Source of the DNA: DTU018 sp964618175 | GTDB lineage: Bacteria > Bacillota > Syntrophomonadia > Syntrophomonadales > Syntrophomonadaceae | Assembly: GCA_964618175.1 (NCBI GenBank) | Contig: CAZTZX010000100.1 | Location: 1 to 6,308, forward strand | DNA length: 6,308 nt | Direction: 5' to 3' | Position numbers and translations under genes: made by a program | Notes under the pieces: generated by a model | The model's database searches: none | What the model was told of the DNA's origin: nothing | The model's input: the letters and a program-made list of their open reading frames with translations, nothing else | Part shown: positions 4,588-6,308 of the stretch, one piece after another | How positions within the stretch are numbered: the first letter of the stretch is position 1 | Layout of the letters: each line of letters starts with the position of its first letter

Positions 4588-6308
4588 TTGGAATTGTTGG
4601 CCCCAGCGGGAAATTGGCAGGCCCTGGTGGCTGCCATAGAAAACGGCGCTAATGCGGTTTATCTGGGCGGGCCAGCTTTCAATGCACGTCACTCGGCTGA
4701 GAACTTTACTATGGAAATGATCAAGCAAGCCGTCGAATATGCACATCTGCGTAAAGTGAAGGTGTATGTCACTGTCAACACCTTGCTGCACACCCATGAA
4801 ATTGATACGGTATTAGACTATGTTTTTGAACTGTATAGCTCAGATATTGACGCGATCATTGTTCAGGATCTGGGATTATTGAGTTTACTTAGAGATCTAC
4901 TGCCTGATCTGACTATTCATGCCAGTACCCAAATGACGGTTCACAATGTTGCAGGGGTCAACCTCCTGGAGCAGCAAGGTGTCAAAAGGGTTGTATTAGC
5001 CCGCGAGCTATTGCTCCAGGAGATCAACCATATCAGCAAGAATACTTCGGCTGAGCTGGAATTGTTTGTACACGGAGCTTTATGCTACTCTTATTCTGGA
5101 CAATGCTTGTTTAGCAGCATGGTAGGCGGCAGAAGCGGCAACCGGGGAAGATGTGCCCAGCCTTGTCGTCTGCCCTACACTCTTTATTCAGAACGTGGCG
5201 GTAAGCAGTCGGTGGAGGGAAAATATTTACTCAGCCCCTCTGACCAGACTTTAATCGATTATTTACCGGCTTTGCAGGAGAGTGGTGTTCACTCCTTGAA
5301 AATCGAAGGACGTATGAAAAGGCCGGAATATGTAGCCATTATTACGCGCTCTTACCGGCAGATGCTGGATCATCTGTTGAATGGGGATGGAAAGCCTGAT
5401 ACAGAAACATTAAAACGAGAGATGGCCGGGATTTTTAACCGTGATTTCTCGCCCGGATACTTAGATTCCCAGGTTTTGAAAAGATTAAGCAGGCAGCGCC
5501 CTGACAACCGTGGAGTCACTATCGGTAGGGTAATGTCCCAGGATCCTGACGGACGTACCGCTATCAGCCTGCAAGAAACCCTGTCGAAGGGTGATGGTGT
5601 AAAGATTTGGACATCTCCTGGCAAAAGCCCTGCTTTCTTGGTGGAACGAATGGAAGTCAATGGGCGTCAGGTTAATAGTGCTATTGCTGGGGAAACGGTT
5701 ATTTTATGGGTTGATCAAAAGGTTGCCCCGCATGATCTTGTCTTTAAGACCCATGATAAAGGCCTTATTGATTCAGCTCGAACCAGTTTCGAAAATGTAA
5801 AACATCCGGTGGTGTCGGTTGATATTGAGGTTTGTCTCAACCGGGGAGAGCCATTACGGGCAGTATACAGAACTGCTGATGGGCATGAAGCCGTCGCCGC
5901 AACTGTCATCTTGGCTGAACCCGCCCGGCAAAAACCGCTGGATGAGAATAGTTTGGCAGAGAAGTTGGGGCGTCTGGGCAACACCCCCTATGAACTGCGT
6001 CACTTGACTCTGCTATCAGAAGACGGTTTAATAGTGCCTTTTAGTGAACTAAATCAGGTGCGCCGTGATGCAGTCAGTCAGTTAAACGAGTTACTGGTAA
6101 TTAAAAATTCGCATCAAGTAAAGGCGGAAGGTTTTTATACACATAAGAAAGACTGCCTGGCCGCGGTTTTTCGAAAGAAGAGTAAAAGTAAATACAATAG
6201 ACCCCAGCTGAGAGTAATGGTCAGCAGTATCTCGGCTGCCGAACAGGCTCTGGTAGCAGGAGCTGACCGAATATATCTAGCTCTGGAAGGACTGGGGAAT
6301 CATAAACG
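4588..6308 (+). CDS. U32-family protein with DUF3656 domain, 3' end cut by the window
   Basis: The reading frame is open from TTG 4588 to the window edge, giving 573 residues and no stop. U32 proteins were named as collagenase-type peptidases, but several characterised members (RlhA, TrhP, UbiU/V) are Fe-S proteins that hydroxylate RNA or ubiquinone precursors. Residues 2-27 show the family start (ELLAPAGNWQALVAAIENGA, then AVYLGG). The signature at 158-173 (ELFVHGALCYSYSGQC by pattern) supplies Cys166 and Cys173; Cys189 and Cys193 follow in GRCAQPCR. These four cysteines match the cluster-binding set of the RNA-modifying members. SLKIEGRMKRPEYVA at 236-250 is also typical. A DUF3656 domain occupies about 392-502, ending in FSELNQVRRDAVSQL. 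From about 538 a second barrel-like start appears. This layout resembles long Bacillota U32 proteins of roughly 800 residues and shares U32 plus DUF3656 with Escherichia coli RlhA. RNA hydroxylation is the likeliest role; the target is not shown. Confidence 0.9.
   Translation, partial: MELLAPAGNWQALVAAIENGANAVYLGGPAFNARHSAENFTMEMIKQAVEYAHLRKVKVYVTVNTLLHTHEIDTVLDYVFELYSSDIDAIIVQDLGLLSLLRDLLPDLTIHASTQMTVHNVAGVNLLEQQGVKRVVLARELLLQEINHISKNTSAELELFVHGALCYSYSGQCLFSSMVGGRSGNRGRCAQPCRLPYTLYSERGGKQSVEGKYLLSPSDQTLIDYLPALQESGVHSLKIEGRMKRPEYVAIITRSYRQMLDHLLNGDGKPDTETLKREMAGIFNRDFSPGYLDSQVLKRLSRQRPDNRGVTIGRVMSQDPDGRTAISLQETLSKGDGVKIWTSPGKSPAFLVERMEVNGRQVNSAIAGETVILWVDQKVAPHDLVFKTHDKGLIDSARTSFENVKHPVVSVDIEVCLNRGEPLRAVYRTADGHEAVAATVILAEPARQKPLDENSLAEKLGRLGNTPYELRHLTLLSEDGLIVPFSELNQVRRDAVSQLNELLVIKNSHQVKAEGFYTHKKDCLAAVFRKKSKSKYNRPQLRVMVSSISAAEQALVAGADRIYLALEGLGNHK

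Noticed and set aside
5819..6007. Plus-strand open frame of 62 codons inside the U32 gene
   Set aside because: It lies in another frame of the continuous U32 and DUF3656 coding region and has no ribosome binding site or family resemblance.

Overview
The window reads as a piece of a Bacillota chromosome, most likely an anaerobic Clostridia-type organism (perhaps Syntrophomonadales-like; this placement is inference). The reasons are purine-rich Shine-Dalgarno sites ahead of every gene, use of GTG and TTG starts, moderate GC, and a zapA-polX pair beside a long U32-family gene. All genes are on the + strand and almost every base is coding. No mobile element, CRISPR array, tRNA or rRNA was seen.

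Layout: (1) An AT-rich leader with a possible -10 box precedes a YhhN/TMEM86-type integral membrane protein (69-746), which ends at a strong intrinsic terminator (757-800). (2) After a 79-base gap comes a run of five tightly packed genes with no visible internal terminator: zapA (880-1158, GTG start), polX (1160-2842, one base after the zapA stop), a DUF421 membrane protein (2890-3585), a NIF3-like metal protein (3572-4540, overlapping DUF421 by 14 bases), and a U32-family protein with a DUF3656 domain (4588 to the window end, TTG start, truncated by the edge). This run is probably one operon.

How they fit together: ZapA supports the FtsZ ring and PolX is a base-excision-repair type protein. 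The U32 protein belongs to a family that includes Fe-S dependent RNA hydroxylation enzymes. DUF421 and NIF3-like proteins have no settled role. The operon is a housekeeping mixture, not an obvious dedicated system.

The most notable observation is in PolX. Its C-terminal PHP nuclease domain keeps every expected metal ligand, but its polymerase domain is worn at several independent points: the third catalytic Asp is Glu, the nucleotide-pocket Tyr-Phe, Asn and Arg positions are changed, and a thumb segment that normally carries an LNEYG-type motif is missing. It looks like a PolX that has kept its exonuclease and weakened or lost its polymerase. I did not find a clearly new multi-gene system.
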